Shown piece after piece: positions 26,575-35,041 of a stretch of 64,000 bases of DNA. A model generated the notes under the pieces. That model was given only the letters and a program-made list of their open reading frames with translations. It was not told the origin of the DNA and ran no database searches. Source of the DNA: Microvirga guangxiensis (GTDB taxonomy: Bacteria > Pseudomonadota > Alphaproteobacteria > Rhizobiales > Beijerinckiaceae); contig NZ_FMVJ01000002.1 in assembly GCF_900102135.1 (NCBI RefSeq), positions 211,709-275,708 of the forward strand. Reading direction: 5' to 3'. The translations under genes were made by a program, and so were the position numbers. How positions within the stretch are numbered: the first letter of the stretch is position 1; each line of letters begins with the position of its first letter.

Positions 26575-27522
26575 TTATCCTTGCAGGGAAGCTTTGAAGG
26601 CGGCGACATCGTCAGGCGTGCCGATCGCGCTGGAAGTGGCGCCCGCAGCGATACGCTTCACGAGACCGGTCAGGACCTTACCCGAGCCGACCTCATGAAA
26701 CGATTCCACGCCCTGAGCTGCCATATAGGCCACGCATTCGCGCCAGCGGACCGTACCGGTAACCTGACGGACGAGAGCATCCCTGATCGCATTCGGATCG
26801 GTGATCGGGGCCGCCTCCACGTTGGCGACGACCGGAACAACGGGGGCGTTCACGGTGACGGTGGCTAGAGCCTCGCGCATAGCGTCGGCTGCGGGCTGCA
26901 TGAGCGCGCAATGGAAGGGCGCGGACACGGCCAGCATCACGGCGCGCTTGGCCCCCTTCTCCTGAGCGATGGTCACGGCACGCTCGACGGCAGCCTTGTG
27001 GCCGGAGACCACGACCTGGGCGCCGCCATTGTCGTTGGCAGCATCGCAGACCTCGCCCTGGGCCGCTGCACGGGCAACCTCAAGAGCAGCGTCATACTCG
27101 AGCCCGAGAAGGGCCGCCATCGCACCCTGCCCCACCGGCACCGCATTCTGCATGGCGTTGCCGCGAATGCGCAGGAGGCGGGCCGTATCGGCGATCGAGA
27201 GGCTCCCGGCGGCGGCCAGCGCCGAATACTCGCCGAGGGAATGGCCCGCGACGAAGGCCGCATGCTTCTTCAGGTCGAGCCCGGCTTCCGCCTCAAGCAC
27301 GCGCATGGCGGCGAGGCTCACGGCCATCAGGGCCGGCTGGGTATTGGCCGTGAGGGTCAGCTCCTCGGCAGGCCCTTCCCACATGAGGGTGGATAGCTTC
27401 TGCGAGAGGGCTTCATCCACCTCGTCGAACACGGCCTTGGCCTGGGGGAAGGCATCGGCGAGGGCCTTGCCCATGCCCACGGCCTGGCTTCCCTGGCCCG
27501 GGAAAATGAATGCACGCTTCAT
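26575..27522 (-). CDS. fabD: Malonyl-CoA:ACP transacylase
   Basis: From ATG 27522 the protein is 315 residues and opens KRAFIFPGQGSQ; an in-frame extension to 27567 is not supported. The catalytic serine is in GHSLGEYSAL, with the paired histidine in SAPFHCALM. It loads malonyl groups onto AcpP. It is the first gene of fabD-fabG, divergent from rpoZ across an unusually structured region. Confidence 0.95.
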   Translation of the reverse strand: MKRAFIFPGQGSQAVGMGKALADAFPQAKAVFDEVDEALSQKLSTLMWEGPAEELTLTANTQPALMAVSLAAMRVLEAEAGLDLKKHAAFVAGHSLGEYSALAAAGSLSIADTARLLRIRGNAMQNAVPVGQGAMAALLGLEYDAALEVARAAAQGEVCDAANDNGGAQVVVSGHKAAVERAVTIAQEKGAKRAVMLAVSAPFHCALMQPAADAMREALATVTVNAPVVPVVANVEAAPITDPNAIRDALVRQVTGTVRWRECVAYMAAQGVESFHEVGSGKVLTGLVKRIAAGATSSAIGTPDDVAAFKASLQG

Positions 27523-27539
27523 CGTGAGCGGAACCTTTA

Positions 27540-27760
27540 TTGCATCGAGTTCGCGCGGGACTCGCACCCGTCAGCCCCTGAGTCAAGGAAAAGAGCGCAT
27601 TTCAGGGGCTTATCCAAGCCCGAGATGGGGGTATCCTCAGGCTTTGAGAGCCCTGCCCCTGCGGCAGAGGAGGCTCTCTCACAGGTGCAGGCGGGCTGCC
27701 AGCGCATAGGCTGGGGTTTAAGTCCCTGTCCCGGAACGCATCCTCTTGTTTTCTTGGGGC
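27540..27760. other. Highly structured fabD-rpoZ divergent region, possible noncoding RNA or leader
   Basis: Three strong inverted repeats occur within about 140 bases: AGCCCCTGA (27573-27581) with TCAGGGGCT (27602-27610); GAGAGCC (27646-27652) with GGCTCTC (27672-27678), enclosing CTGCC/GGCAG; and CCAGC (27699-27703) with GCTGG (27710-27714). A T-arm-like stem-loop is at 27556-27570 on the minus strand. I could not fit tRNA, tmRNA, SRP RNA or RNase P RNA to it; 6S RNA was not excluded. An open frame on the minus strand overlaps it but looks like a by-product. Confidence 0.35.
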
Positions 27761-27818
27761 ATCCGGTGTATCCCGTCGCCCTTCCGATATTCTCTTGAAC
27801 CTGAAAAAGGAGCCCTGC

Positions 27819-28223
27819 ATGGCTCGCGTGACCGTCGAAGACTGCATCGACAAGGTCGATAACCGGTTTGAGCTCGTGCTGCTGGCCAGCCACCGCGCCC
27901 GCCTGATTTCCTCGGGCTCGCCGCTCACCATCGACCGCGACCGTGACAAGAACCCCGTCGTGGCTCTCCGTGAGATCGCGGACGAGACCATCGCTCCCGA
28001 CGACCTGAAGGAGCAGCTCATCCACTCCATGCAGAAGTATGTCGAGGTGGACGAGCCGGAGGCCGAGGCCGTTCCGATGCTCGGCAACACCGCCGCCGCT
28101 TCGGGCAGCGACAACGACGCGGACGTCCAGTTCGACCGCATGAGCGAGGAAGACCTCCTCCGCGGCCTCGAGGGCCTCGTCCCCCCGAGCAACAACAGCT
28201 CGGACGACGACGAGCGCGAATAA
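27819..28223 (+). CDS. rpoZ: RNA polymerase omega subunit
   Basis: ATG 27819 with AAAGGAG 7 bases upstream gives 134 residues, starting [27 protein letters not shown], the omega signature region; the N-terminal extension of the open frame is rejected. The conserved [14 protein letters not shown] segment follows, and an acidic tail rich in Asp/Glu and Ser is usual in alphaproteobacteria. Omega assists assembly of beta' and contributes to ppGpp sensing in E. coli; the neighbouring rsh gene fits this common pairing. Confidence 0.96.
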   Translation: MARVTVEDCIDKVDNRFELVLLASHRARLISSGSPLTIDRDRDKNPVVALREIADETIAPDDLKEQLIHSMQKYVEVDEPEAEAVPMLGNTAAASGSDNDADVQFDRMSEEDLLRGLEGLVPPSNNSSDDDERE

Positions 28224-28248
28224 GCGTCTGAGACAAGTGATTTTCTGG

Positions 28249-28276
28249 AAAGCCCGGCCTTGTGCCGGGCTTTTTC
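28249..28276 (+). terminator. Rho-independent terminator of rpoZ
   Basis: AGCCCGGC and GCCGGGCT form a perfect 8-bp stem with a 5-base loop, followed by TTTT, 27 bases after the rpoZ stop. Confidence 0.88.
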
Positions 28277-28335
28277 GTGAGGGCCTTAACCACGGCGTGG
28301 TTTTGCTGCCTGCGGCACGGTATTCAGCTTGCGGT

Positions 28336-28376
28336 CAGAAGACATCCTACAATATTTTGTAAAGTCTTCTGTTTTT
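28336..28376 (+). terminator. Second hairpin with U-tract just upstream of rsh
   Basis: AGAAGAC (28337-28343) and GTCTTCT (28364-28370) pair, with TACAA/TTGTA pairing inside, and TTTTT follows at 28372-28376. It ends about 40 bases before the rsh start codon. It could be a back-up rpoZ terminator, an attenuator in the rsh leader, or an operator. Confidence 0.6.
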
Positions 28377-28414
28377 CAGCCAGATAGACCGGTTTCAAGG
28401 AGGTGGCGGCGGAC

Positions 28415-30586
28415 ATGATGCGCCAGTACGAACTCGTCGAGCGGGTAAAGCGCTACAACCCCTCGGCTGACGAGGCGCTTCTCAACCGTGCCTACGTGTA
28501 TGCCATGATGGCTCATGGCAACCAGAAGCGCGCATCCGGCGACCTGTTCTTCGGCCATCCCCTGGAAGTCGCGGCCATCCTCACGGACATGAAGCTCGAC
28601 GAGGCGACCATCGCGGCCGCCGTGCTCCACGATACGGTGGAGGATACCGAGGCGACCCTGGAGGAGATCAACAAGACCTTCGGTCCACAGATCGGAGCCC
28701 TCGTCGACGGCCTGACCAAGATCAAACGCCTCGACCTCGTGTCGAAGCGCGCCGCTCAGGGCGAAAACTTCCGCAAGCTGCTGCTCGCCATCGCGGACGA
28801 TGTGCGCGTGCTTCTGGTCAAGCTCGCCGACCGCCTTCACAATATGCGCACACTCGGCTTCATGCCGCCGGAGAAGCGCCAGCGCATTGCGCAGGAAACC
28901 CTCGAAATCTATGCGCCTCTCGCAGGCCGCATGGGTATTCAGGAGATGCGCGAGGAACTGGAGGAACTGTCCTTCCAGAACCTCGACCCGGAAGCCTACG
29001 ACGCCATCAACCGCCACCTGCATGAGCTGACGGCGAAGAGCGAAAAGCTCGTCGAGGAGATCGAGCGCACGCTCACCACCAAGCTCAAGGCTCAAGGCAT
29101 CGACGCACAGGTGTCGGGACGTCAGAAGCGTCCTTACTCCATCTGGCGTAAGATGGAGCGGAAATCCGTCTCCTTCGAGCAATTGTCCGATATCTTCGCT
29201 TTCCGCATCATCGTCGGCACCGTCGACGAGTGCTATCGCGCGCTCGGCATCGTGCACACAAGCTGGCCGATGGTTCCGGGTCGCTACAAGGACTACATCT
29301 CCACGCCGAAACAGAACGATTACCGTTCGATCCACACCACGGTGATCGGCCCAGGCAGCCAACGTGTGGAGTTGCAGATTCGCACCGCCGACATGGACGA
29401 GGTGGCGGAATACGGCATCGCCGCGCACGCACTATACAAGGAAGGCGTGAACGACAATTCGCGCTTGGCGAATGAGAGCCGGGCCTACCAATGGTTGCGG
29501 CGCACCATCGATCTTCTCGCCGAAGGCGACAACCCCGAAGAGTTCCTGGAGCACACCAAGCTAGAACTGTTCCACGATCAGGTGTTCTGCTTCACTCCGA
29601 AAGGCCGCCTCATCGCACTTCCGCGTGGCGCAACGCCCATCGACTTCGCCTATGCGGTGCACACGGATGTCGGCAACACGGCTGTCGGCTGCAAGATCAA
29701 CGGCCGCATGTCGCCGCTGCTCACCGAGCTGCAGAACGGTGACGAGGTGGAGATCGTTCGTGCCGAAGGCCAGACGCCTCCAGCTGCCTGGGAATCCCTC
29801 GTCGTCACCGGCAAGGCCCGCGCCTCGATCCGCCGCGCCACCCGCGCCGCCGTGCGGCGGCAATACACGGGCCTAGGGCATCAGATTCTGGAACGCGCCT
29901 TCGAGCGTGCAGGACGCGCCTTCTCGGACGAGAAGCTCAAAGGCGCCCTGCCCCGTCTGGCGCGCGTTTCCGTGGAAGATGTGTTGGCCGCAGTAGGCCG
30001 TGGCGAGATGTTCTCCGGCGACGTGGTTCGCGCAGTCTATCCGGATTACAAGGAAGAGCGCCGCGTGGGCGCCGATGGCAGGGGCGCGATGCAGCCGGAC
30101 GGCGCAGGTGCGAGGCCGAACGGCGAACAGACTGACGGCATCCCGATCCGCGGCCTCAACAAGGACATGCCGATCCGCTTTGCCCCCGAGGGCGGCGCGG
30201 TGCCGGGCGACCGCATCGTCGGCATTCTCACGCCGGGCGAAGGCGTGACCATCTACCCGATCCAGTCACCGGCGCTTGCTGACTTCGACAACGAGCCCGA
30301 CCGCTGGATCGACGTGCGTTGGGATCTCGAACTCGACTCCACGCAGCGTTTCCCCGCGCGCATCAAGCTGCAATCCATCAACGAGCCCGGCTCGCTCGCG
30401 CAGATCGCGCAGGTGATCGCCGATCACGACGGCAATATCGACAGCGTCAACATGAAACGCCGCACGCAGGACTTCACGGATGTGACCATCGACCTGACCG
30501 TGTGGGACCTGAAGCACCTCAATGCCATCATCGCGGAGCTCCGCGCTAAGCGCGTGGTGAGCCGCGTGGATCGCGTGACCGGATAA
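28415..30586 (+). CDS. rsh: Bifunctional (p)ppGpp synthetase/hydrolase, Rsh (RelA/SpoT) family
   Basis: ATG 28415 lies 10 bases after AAGGAGGT and gives 723 residues; a GTG overlapping that ribosome-binding site is unlikely. The HD hydrolase domain is intact (HPLEVA with His48, LHDTVEDT with His72-Asp73). The synthetase domain follows (RPYSIWRKM, FAFRIIV, YKDYISTPKQNDYRSIHT), then TGS (VFCFTPKGRLIALPRGATPIDFAY) and a C-terminal ACT domain (IKLQSINEPGSLAQIAQVI). Both activities are expected, as in alphaproteobacteria with a single Rsh. It controls the stringent response. The next gene starts 10 bases after its stop. Confidence 0.95.
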   Translation: MMRQYELVERVKRYNPSADEALLNRAYVYAMMAHGNQKRASGDLFFGHPLEVAAILTDMKLDEATIAAAVLHDTVEDTEATLEEINKTFGPQIGALVDGLTKIKRLDLVSKRAAQGENFRKLLLAIADDVRVLLVKLADRLHNMRTLGFMPPEKRQRIAQETLEIYAPLAGRMGIQEMREELEELSFQNLDPEAYDAINRHLHELTAKSEKLVEEIERTLTTKLKAQGIDAQVSGRQKRPYSIWRKMERKSVSFEQLSDIFAFRIIVGTVDECYRALGIVHTSWPMVPGRYKDYISTPKQNDYRSIHTTVIGPGSQRVELQIRTADMDEVAEYGIAAHALYKEGVNDNSRLANESRAYQWLRRTIDLLAEGDNPEEFLEHTKLELFHDQVFCFTPKGRLIALPRGATPIDFAYAVHTDVGNTAVGCKINGRMSPLLTELQNGDEVEIVRAEGQTPPAAWESLVVTGKARASIRRATRAAVRRQYTGLGHQILERAFERAGRAFSDEKLKGALPRLARVSVEDVLAAVGRGEMFSGDVVRAVYPDYKEERRVGADGRGAMQPDGAGARPNGEQTDGIPIRGLNKDMPIRFAPEGGAVPGDRIVGILTPGEGVTIYPIQSPALADFDNEPDRWIDVRWDLELDSTQRFPARIKLQSINEPGSLAQIAQVIADHDGNIDSVNMKRRTQDFTDVTIDLTVWDLKHLNAIIAELRAKRVVSRVDRVTG

Positions 30587-30596
30587 AGAGTATCGC

Positions 30597-31295
30597 ATGT
30601 CGCACAAGCCGCGCATCGCCATCATCATGGATGAAAACACCAGCGTGGACGGCACGCGCTACGACATGACGAAGAACTACTTCGTCGCCGTTCACAATGC
30701 AGGCGGACTGCCCTTCGGAATTCCCTATTTCATGGATATGGTCGAGACGGTCGTCGATGAATTCGACGGCTTCGTGAATGTGGGCGGCCGCTTCGCATTT
30801 CCCGATGAATGGTTCATCGACGGGCAGGTTTCCAAGGCGCCGCGCTCCGAGCGGCTCGACGTGGAACTCGCGCTCATGCGCGGCTTCCTGGAGCGCGACA
30901 AGCCTGTGCTTGGCATCTGCAACGGCATGCAGGTTCTCGCAGCTCTTCATGGCTGCCGCCTGTCGCCTGATATCCGCGCCCTGGGCCCGCATATCATGGA
31001 GCACGACAAGCGCGATCACGAACACTCCGTCGCTATCGTACCCGACACCAGGCTCTCCCGCATCGTCGGACGACGGGAGTTGACCGTGAACACCTTTCAC
31101 CGGGAAGGCGTCGTGCAGCTGTCAGACGCTGCCGTCGCAAGCGCTCACGCTGAGGATGGCATGATCGAAGCCATCGAAATCCCATCCCTCCGCTTCGCTC
31201 TCGGCGTGCAATGGCACCCAGAGCTGTTCGCGCGACAAGAGCATCCCGGCAATGCGATTTTTGAAGCCTTCGTGCAGGCGGCAAGTCGGAGCTGA
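30597..31295 (+). CDS. Class-I glutamine amidotransferase-like hydrolase (peptidase C26, gamma-glutamyl-GABA hydrolase family)
   Basis: This 232-residue protein has the class-I amidotransferase triad: nucleophilic cysteine in LGICNGMQVLAAL, and His/Glu in GVQWHPELF. It also has NTFHREGV, typical of the PuuD/C26 branch. Such enzymes hydrolyse gamma-glutamyl amides (for example gamma-glutamyl-GABA), but the substrate here is not known and no polyamine genes are near. It is co-transcribed with rsh by position (10 bases after it) and followed by pyrE after 89 bases. Confidence 0.85.
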   Translation: MSHKPRIAIIMDENTSVDGTRYDMTKNYFVAVHNAGGLPFGIPYFMDMVETVVDEFDGFVNVGGRFAFPDEWFIDGQVSKAPRSERLDVELALMRGFLERDKPVLGICNGMQVLAALHGCRLSPDIRALGPHIMEHDKRDHEHSVAIVPDTRLSRIVGRRELTVNTFHREGVVQLSDAAVASAHAEDGMIEAIEIPSLRFALGVQWHPELFARQEHPGNAIFEAFVQAASRS

Positions 31296-31384
31296 GCGGG
31301 CCGCTTATTTCATAAGGACAGACGTTTGGGTCTTGCCTCCCGCAGCCCCTCCTGCCAAACACCCCTGACGCAGGAGAATCCGAC

Positions 31385-31969
31385 ATGACCCAGAACGAAG
31401 TCCTCGAAGAATTCCGTTCCGCAGGCGCTTTGCTCGAAGGGCATTTCATTCTCTCGTCGGGCCTGCACAGCCCGGTCTTCCTGCAGAAGATGTTCGTGTT
31501 TCAGGATCCGGCCCGCACGGAGCGGGTCTGCCGGGCGCTCGCCGACAAGATCAAGCAGGCTTTCGGGCCTGTCGATTACGTAGTCTCTCCGGCGGTAGGC
31601 GGCATCGTACCCGGCTACGAGACAGCCCGCCATCTGGGCGCCAAGGCGATCTTCGTGGAGCGTGAGAACGGCGTGTTCACCCTGCGCCGCGGCTTCAGCA
31701 TTCCGGAAGGCGCCCGCGTTGTGATGGTGGAGGACATCGTCACCACGGGCCTCTCCTCCCGCGAGTGCCTCGCGGCCTTGAAGGAGCATCCCGGAACGCT
31801 CCTGGGCGCTGCCTGTCTCATCGACCGCTCCGGCGGCAAAGCTGACCTCGGCGTTCCGTTCGTATCCCTGGTCCAGCTCGACATCCCGGCCTATGAGCCG
31901 GACAACCTGCCGCCCGAATTAGCCGCCCTTCCGGCTACCAAACCCGGCAGCCGTAATCTTAAAGCGTAA
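31385..31969 (+). CDS. pyrE: Orotate phosphoribosyltransferase
   Basis: This 194-residue protein carries the PRPP-binding motif [14 protein letters not shown] and the upstream [18 protein letters not shown] loop. It converts orotate and PRPP to orotidine 5'-phosphate in pyrimidine synthesis. The length and order match the crenarchaeal/alphaproteobacterial-type short PyrE. A GGAGAA lies just before the ATG. It sits third after rsh. Confidence 0.93.
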   Translation: MTQNEVLEEFRSAGALLEGHFILSSGLHSPVFLQKMFVFQDPARTERVCRALADKIKQAFGPVDYVVSPAVGGIVPGYETARHLGAKAIFVERENGVFTLRRGFSIPEGARVVMVEDIVTTGLSSRECLAALKEHPGTLLGAACLIDRSGGKADLGVPFVSLVQLDIPAYEPDNLPPELAALPATKPGSRNLKA

Positions 31970-32209
31970 AAAACTGTTTATTTCTAACCATAAGGGTTGA
32001 CTGCCCCCTTTCCGCCAACTTGACTCTTTTTGTTTACACGCCATTAAGTATTTGAAGTTTCGTTTTTACTCGTCTAAAGGGTTGATAGCTGCCTGTTGCT
32101 GGGCCCGTCCGTTTTTATTGCGCAAGTGTATTGTCCGCATAAACAATAGATGTCGCTCAGGCACGTAAGGTTGTTATGCCGCCCAGGCAGACACAAACAG
32201 AGAATACTT

Positions 32210-32866
32210 ATGTCAGGCCAGCAGCGGATCGCGCTCTTCATTGACGGAGCCAACCTTTACGCTACGACAAAGACGCTTGGATTCGATATCGACTACAAGC
32301 GCCTGCTAAAGGAATTCCAAGGCCGTGGCACCCTGGTGCGCGCGTTCTACTACACTGCCCTTGTCGAAGATCAGGAATACTCTTCCATCCGCCCGCTGAT
32401 CGACTGGCTCGATTACAATGGCTACCGCGTGGTCACGAAGCCGACGAAGGAGTTCGTAGACTCCGCCGGCCGCCGCAAGGTGAAGGGCAACATGGATATC
32501 GAGCTCGCCATCGATGCGCTCGAGCTCTCCCCCTTCATCGACCACATGGTTCTGTTCTCCGGCGACGGCGACTTCCGTTCGCTGGTGGAGGCCATGCAGC
32601 GCCGGGGCGTGCGCGTCTCGGTGGTGTCCACAGTCACCACCCAGCCGCCGATGGTGGCCGACGAACTGCGCCGTCAGGCCGACGAGTTCCTCGACCTGTC
32701 GCAGCTTGCCTCCCGCATCGGCCGCGATCCGTCCGATCGTCCGCAGCGCGCACCCGGAGAAGGCAACGACCGTTCGCGCCCGCAGCAACAGCAGCAGCCG
32801 CGCAACGGCGCCCTGGAAAGCCGCTACGGCATTCGCCAGGGCCAGGACGACGACTTCGATCTCTGA
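32210..32866 (+). CDS. NYN domain protein, LabA/DUF88 family
   Basis: ATG 32210 gives 218 residues; the longer open frame adds unlikely residues. It has the NYN (PIN-like) nuclease pattern of acidic residues: ALFIDGANLY, GNMDIELAIDALEL and LFSGDGDFRSLVEAM. An Arg/Gln-rich low-complexity tail follows after about residue 180. The family is thought to be metal-dependent RNases; cyanobacterial LabA affects clock output. The role here is unknown. The 240 bases upstream are AT-rich and hold a TTGACT-19-TAAGTA pair near 32020 as a weak promoter candidate. Confidence 0.88.
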   Translation: MSGQQRIALFIDGANLYATTKTLGFDIDYKRLLKEFQGRGTLVRAFYYTALVEDQEYSSIRPLIDWLDYNGYRVVTKPTKEFVDSAGRRKVKGNMDIELAIDALELSPFIDHMVLFSGDGDFRSLVEAMQRRGVRVSVVSTVTTQPPMVADELRRQADEFLDLSQLASRIGRDPSDRPQRAPGEGNDRSRPQQQQQPRNGALESRYGIRQGQDDDFDL

Positions 32867-32893
32867 GAGAGATTATTCCGAACGGAATGCAGG

Positions 32894-32917
32894 AATGGCC
32901 GGGCTTGCCCGGCCATT
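32894..32917. terminator. Bidirectional hairpin between convergent genes
   Basis: AATGGCCGGGC and GCCCGGCCATT form a perfect 11-bp stem with a TT loop (24 bases in all) midway between two convergent genes. The plus-strand tail (GTCGTTT) is only weakly U-rich. Confidence 0.65.
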
Positions 32918-32922
32918 GTCGT

Positions 32923-33453
32923 TTAAAGGCTGCTGGCTTCGACCTCGCAATCCAAACCCAGCGCTCCAGCGGTGTTGCTGACGGTGGCGAGGCATAGATT
33001 GGTGAGCGTTTCGGGGATGAACACCGCGAACCGGGTCACGTAGAGACCGCCTTCAGCCCCCGAGAGCTTGCGGGCCTCCAGCCGCACGATATTGGCATCG
33101 TATTGCTTGAACACTTCGGCCAGCCGCGCCACGAGACCGAGTTGATCGCCGCCACTGATGGTGATGCGATGCGTGATGCTGCCTGCCGGTCCCGGGCTCG
33201 GATCGAAGGCGTAGGGCACAGCCCTCACCTCTGCGCCTTCGAGCTCTGGAAGCCCTTTGAGCCCCTCCTCGACCTCCAGGGCTTCAAGCCCTGTCGGCAA
33301 CTCGCAGATCGCGACGAACTCCGCGCCGGAGCCCAAGGCCGCGAAGGTCGTGTCCCTGAGATTCACCCCGATATTGAACAGATGCTCCGCAATCGCGGCG
33401 ACGAGCCCGACGCGGTCAGGACCAAGAACGGAAACGAGTGCCACGGATGCCAT
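32923..33453 (-). CDS. GcvR-like double ACT-domain protein
   Basis: This 176-residue protein is made of two ACT domains: residues 4-75 (VLGPDRVGLVAAIAEHLFNIGVNL) and 92-170 (ISGGDQLGLVARLAEVFKQY). This matches the glycine cleavage system transcriptional repressor family, whose E. coli member GcvR binds GcvA. No gcv genes are in the window, so the target is open. It lies downstream of smpB with a 48-base gap. Confidence 0.85.
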   Translation of the reverse strand: MASVALVSVLGPDRVGLVAAIAEHLFNIGVNLRDTTFAALGSGAEFVAICELPTGLEALEVEEGLKGLPELEGAEVRAVPYAFDPSPGPAGSITHRITISGGDQLGLVARLAEVFKQYDANIVRLEARKLSGAEGGLYVTRFAVFIPETLTNLCLATVSNTAGALGLDCEVEASSL

Positions 33454-33501
33454 GCAGATCCCTCCCCTAGGAAGGATGAGTTAGAGCAGCCGCGCCTCGT
33501 G

Positions 33502-33975
33502 TCAGCCCTTCTCGCGCATAAGGCGCGCCTTCTCGCGGTTCCAGGTGCGCTCCTTCTCCGTCTCGCGCTTGTCGTGGAGCTTCTTGCCGCGACCGAGACC
33601 CAACTCCACCTTCGCGCGTCCACGCTCGTTGAAATAGATCTTGAGCGGGATCACCGTGAAGCCTTCGCGCTGCGTCGCGCCGAGGAGCTTGTTGATCTGG
33701 TTCCTGTGCAGCAGCAGGCGGCGAGGCCGCTTCGTTTCGTGGTTGAAGCGGTTCGCCTGCAGATATTCCGGGATATAGGCGTTGAAGAGGAAGAACTCCT
33801 CGCCCGACGGCCCGGCATAAGCCTCGCCGATGGTAGCCTTACCCGAGCGCAGGGATTTGACCTCCGTGCCGGTAAGCGCAATGCCGGCCTCGTAGGTATC
33901 GACGATTTCGTAATTGAAACGCGCCTTCCTGTTGTCGGCGACAACGCGGGGGCCGCTCTTCGGATCTTTTGCCAT
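33502..33975 (-). CDS. smpB: SsrA (tmRNA)-binding protein
   Basis: This 157-residue protein has the SmpB core: [29 protein letters not shown], then [22 protein letters not shown] and the basic C-terminal tail [17 protein letters not shown]. It delivers tmRNA to stalled ribosomes. The ssrA gene itself was not found in this window. It starts 7 bases after dapA, a conserved alphaproteobacterial pair. Confidence 0.96.
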   Translation of the reverse strand: MAKDPKSGPRVVADNRKARFNYEIVDTYEAGIALTGTEVKSLRSGKATIGEAYAGPSGEEFFLFNAYIPEYLQANRFNHETKRPRRLLLHRNQINKLLGATQREGFTVIPLKIYFNERGRAKVELGLGRGKKLHDKRETEKERTWNREKARLMREKG

Positions 33976-33982
33976 TTGTTCT

Positions 33983-34867
33983 TTAAGCGTTGATCAGGCC
34001 CGCATGGACCATGGCCGAGCGCACCGCTTGCTTGGTGCCCTCGGAAACCGGGATCATCGGCAGACGCACGTCGTCCTGCATCAGGCCGAGAACGGACGCG
34101 GCGTACTTCACCGGCGAAGGATTGGTCTCGAGGAACAGGTTGGTGTGAAGCGGCATGAGGCGGTCCTGCACCTTCAGGGCCGACGCGTAGTCACCCTTCA
34201 GGCAGGCTTCCTGCATCTCGGCGCACAGGCGCGGAGCCACGTTGGATGTCACGGAAATGCAGCCGTGGCCGCCATGGGCCATGAAGCCGAGAGCCGTCGC
34301 ATCCTCACCCGAGAGCTGGATGAAGTCCGGACCCATGACCTGACGCTGCATGCTGGTGCGGGCGAGGTTCGCAGTCGCGTCCTTCACGCCCGCGATGTTC
34401 TTGAGCTCGTAAAGCCGCGCCATGGTCTCCACGGACATGTCGATCACCGAACGGCCCGGGATGTTGTAGATGAAGATCGGAATGCCGATGGCGTCGTTGA
34501 TCGCCTTGAAGTGCTGGTAGAGCCCTTCCTGCGTCGGCTTGTTGTAGTAGGGCGTGACGATGAGCACCGCATCGGCGCCGCACTTTTCCGCGTGCTTGGA
34601 GAAGCCGATGGCCTCATCCGTGCTGTTGGAGCCCGCCCCCGCGATCACCGGCACCCTGCCCTTTACTTCGTCCACGCAGATCTCGATGACCCGGTCGTGC
34701 TCCTTGTGGCTCAGCGTCGGGCTCTCGCCCGTCGTTCCGACCGGAACCACGCCATGGGTGCCGTGCTCGATCTGCCAGTTGATGAAGGCCCGGAAGGCAG
34801 CCTCATCCACGGCGCCATCCTTGAAGGGGGTCACCAGAGCCGTGATGGAGCCTTTGAAGCGGGTCAT
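33983..34867 (-). CDS. dapA: 4-hydroxy-tetrahydrodipicolinate synthase
   Basis: This 294-residue TIM-barrel aldolase has the Schiff-base lysine at residue 162 (NIAGVKDAT), Tyr134 in IYNIPGRS and the GTTGESPTL pyruvate-binding loop. It condenses pyruvate with aspartate semialdehyde in lysine/diaminopimelate synthesis. It is the first gene of dapA-smpB, divergent from the lytic transglycosylase gene. Confidence 0.95.
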   Translation of the reverse strand: MTRFKGSITALVTPFKDGAVDEAAFRAFINWQIEHGTHGVVPVGTTGESPTLSHKEHDRVIEICVDEVKGRVPVIAGAGSNSTDEAIGFSKHAEKCGADAVLIVTPYYNKPTQEGLYQHFKAINDAIGIPIFIYNIPGRSVIDMSVETMARLYELKNIAGVKDATANLARTSMQRQVMGPDFIQLSGEDATALGFMAHGGHGCISVTSNVAPRLCAEMQEACLKGDYASALKVQDRLMPLHTNLFLETNPSPVKYAASVLGLMQDDVRLPMIPVSEGTKQAVRSAMVHAGLINA

Positions 34868-35041
34868 GATTGTCCTCTAAATAAGAAACGGCAGATATGA
34901 GAAAGACCAAGGGCTTAACACATAAGGGGTGCGTCGCATCCGCGCAAACAGTCCTTTAGGAGGTTGTCCTAGCGCGGCACTTGGTGTTTCCTCAAGAGAA
35001 ACGTCGCCATAACAGACAGGCGACGAAACAGGGGTTAGCGG

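Noticed and set aside
27556-27570. tRNA-like T-arm (CGGG-TGCGAGT-CCCG on the minus strand)
   Set aside because: The loop lacks the TTC of a T-loop and no matching acceptor, D or anticodon arms can be placed around it.
27537-28025. Minus-strand open frame covering the fabD-rpoZ gap and part of rpoZ
   Set aside because: It overlaps rpoZ antisense and the structured region, and has no recognisable domain.
31970-32209. Search for ssrA (tmRNA) near smpB and rpoZ
   Set aside because: No tag-peptide reading frame, T-arm or tRNA-like acceptor sequence could be found in this or other gaps of the window.
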